Positions 31,181 to 32,174 of a stretch of 32,174 bases of DNA are shown here, one piece after another. Numbering within the stretch: position 1 is the first letter of the stretch; each line of letters starts with the position of its first letter. The DNA comes from Chloroflexota bacterium (GTDB taxonomy: Bacteria > Chloroflexota > JAHJIN01): assembly GCA_018823415.1 (NCBI GenBank), contig JAHJIN010000389.1, positions 1-32,174 on the forward strand. The letters run 5' to 3'. The notes under the pieces are model-generated. The model worked only from the letters and a program-made list of their open reading frames with translations, made no database searches and was not told the DNA's origin. The position numbers were made by a program, and so were the translations under genes.

Positions 31181-32174
31181 CTACAACGTCATCAGCGCAA
31201 CCCGCATTCGCGCCAACGCCTTCTGGATGTTCTCCAGCGAGTTGGCATACGAAAGCCGCAAATAGCCCTCGCCGCGCCGGCCAAAGGCAGTGCCCGGGAG
31301 CACGGCCACACCGGCCACATCCAGCAAATAGTCGGCCAGTTCGACGGCCGACCGACCGAAAGCCTGGATGTTGGGAAAGGCATAGAACGCGCCCTGTGGG
31401 ACCGGGCACCGCACGCCGGGGATGGCGTTGAGCCCGGCCACAATAGCGTCGCGGCGGCGGCGAAACTCGGCGCGCACGGCGTCCACGTGGTCCTGGGGAC
31501 CGAGCACCGCTTCCAGGCCGGCGAACTGGGTGAACGTGGCCGTGCAGCCGGTGGAATGGGTGAGCAGCAGGTTCATCTTGTCTGCCAGCGCCGGGGGCAT
31601 GATCCCAAACCCCAGCCGCCAGCCGGTCATGGCATAGGTCTTGGAAAACCCATCGGCCACGATGGTGCGCTCGGCCATGCCCGGCAGGCTCACGATGCTG
31701 CGGGCCTCGGCGTCGTACACCAGCCGGGTATAGATCTCGTCCGAGAGGACCCAGAGGTCCCGCTGGCAGGCGGCCTCGGCCACGTGGGCCAGCGTCTCGC
31801 TGGTGTGGATGCCGCCGGTGGGATTGCCGGGCGAGTTGAGGATGACCAGTCGGGTCCGGCGGCTGAGGGCGGCGTCAAAGGCGTCCAGGTCCAGGTCAAA
31901 GCCACGCTCCTCCACCAGGGGCACCGGGACCGGCACGGCGCGGACGATGCCGATGGCCGCCTCGTAGGAGGGAAAGCCGGGGTCGGGGTAAATCACCTCG
32001 TCGCCCGGCTCCAGCAGGGCCAACATGGGAAGCAGGATGAGCGGCTTGGTCCCCGGGGCCACGATGACCTGCTCCGGGGTAAACCGCACGCCCCGGCGCT
32101 GCCCGGCGTCGTCGGCCAGGGCCTGGCGCAGGGCCGGCACGCCGGCCGGCGGGGTGTAGCGCGTCTGCCCGGCG
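31181..32174 (-). CDS. Class I/II aminotransferase, N-terminus beyond the window
   Basis: The frame stays open to the right edge; before the internal GTG at 32140 it reads AGQTRYTPPAG, matching the expected GxTRYTPPxG segment, so about 65 N-terminal residues are missing. Fold type I PLP motifs follow in order: VIVAPGTKPLIL, NSPGNPTGG, LSDEIY, and FSKTYAMTGWRLGFG with the Schiff-base Lys. A late YLRLSYA contains the substrate-carboxylate Arg. The family transfers amino groups from amino acids to 2-oxoacids, and aspartate or aromatic acids are typical donors. Substrate cannot be fixed. The downstream corrinoid-protein gene may be in the same transcript. Confidence 0.93.
   Translation of the reverse strand, partial: AGQTRYTPPAGVPALRQALADDAGQRRGVRFTPEQVIVAPGTKPLILLPMLALLEPGDEVIYPDPGFPSYEAAIGIVRAVPVPVPLVEERGFDLDLDAFDAALSRRTRLVILNSPGNPTGGIHTSETLAHVAEAACQRDLWVLSDEIYTRLVYDAEARSIVSLPGMAERTIVADGFSKTYAMTGWRLGFGIMPPALADKMNLLLTHSTGCTATFTQFAGLEAVLGPQDHVDAVRAEFRRRRDAIVAGLNAIPGVRCPVPQGAFYAFPNIQAFGRSAVELADYLLDVAGVAVLPGTAFGRRGEGYLRLSYANSLENIQKALARMRVALMTL

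Noticed and set aside
1-32174. tRNA, rRNA, riboswitch or CRISPR array
   Set aside because: The gene-free gaps are short, and reading them on both strands showed no cloverleaf, conserved rRNA segment, known aptamer core or regularly spaced repeat. A covariance-model search would settle this.

Overview
The window is GC-rich, densely coded DNA from a bacterial chromosome. Most likely it belongs to Chloroflexota (Anaerolineae/Caldilineae-like). This is inferred from several traits: a BTAD/NB-ARC/TPR giant regulator, a secreted multidomain protease ending in a YLPLVIRDF-type tail, small proteins of a kind I associate with this phylum, and frequent GTG/TTG starts. I ran no database search, so the taxonomic call is inference.

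Layout. 1-600: the 3' end of an IS630-type transposase cut by the window edge, a small conserved protein on the minus strand, and an AT-richer gap holding a promoter. 607-3945: an AfsR/SARP-like regulator with its own hairpin terminator. 3982-8400: a glycogen block. glgC and an inorganic pyrophosphatase form a minus-strand pair, a divergent glycogen-synthase-like gene leaves the same intergenic region, and a Crp/Fnr regulator converges on it. 8446-18927: a small membrane protein, then six tightly packed minus-strand genes. These are a type I phosphodiesterase-like protein, a flippase-like membrane protein and four tandem sulfatase-fold proteins. All five enzymes belong to the alkaline phosphatase superfamily, carry Thr at the nucleophile position and end in an RL[RQ]xLGY tail. 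This is the most distinctive system here and looks like an envelope headgroup-transfer or hydrolysis module.

19040-22719: a minus-strand run of small enzymes: an isochorismatase-like hydrolase, a DinB-like protein, a Cys-rich protein, a NUDIX hydrolase, two small conserved proteins and a Cgl0159-like TIM-barrel aldolase-family protein. Two of these genes (NUDIX and a 78-residue protein) are broken by single frameshifts. 22866-24140: an RlmI-type rRNA methyltransferase, divergent from the aldolase-like gene. 24141-24229: back-to-back hairpin terminators. 24230-30325: a minus-strand series with a large C25 (gingipain-like) protease, a YqeB-type selenium/molybdenum hydroxylase accessory protein, two monohaem cytochromes c and a four-helix membrane protein. 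30476-32174: a corrinoid-binding protein and an aminotransferase that runs off the right edge.

Genes that appear to work together are glgC/ppa/glgA-like (ADP-glucose synthesis, PPi removal, glucan synthesis), the phosphodiesterase/flippase/sulfatase-fold array, and the four-helix protein plus two cytochromes. I saw no tRNA, rRNA or CRISPR array.
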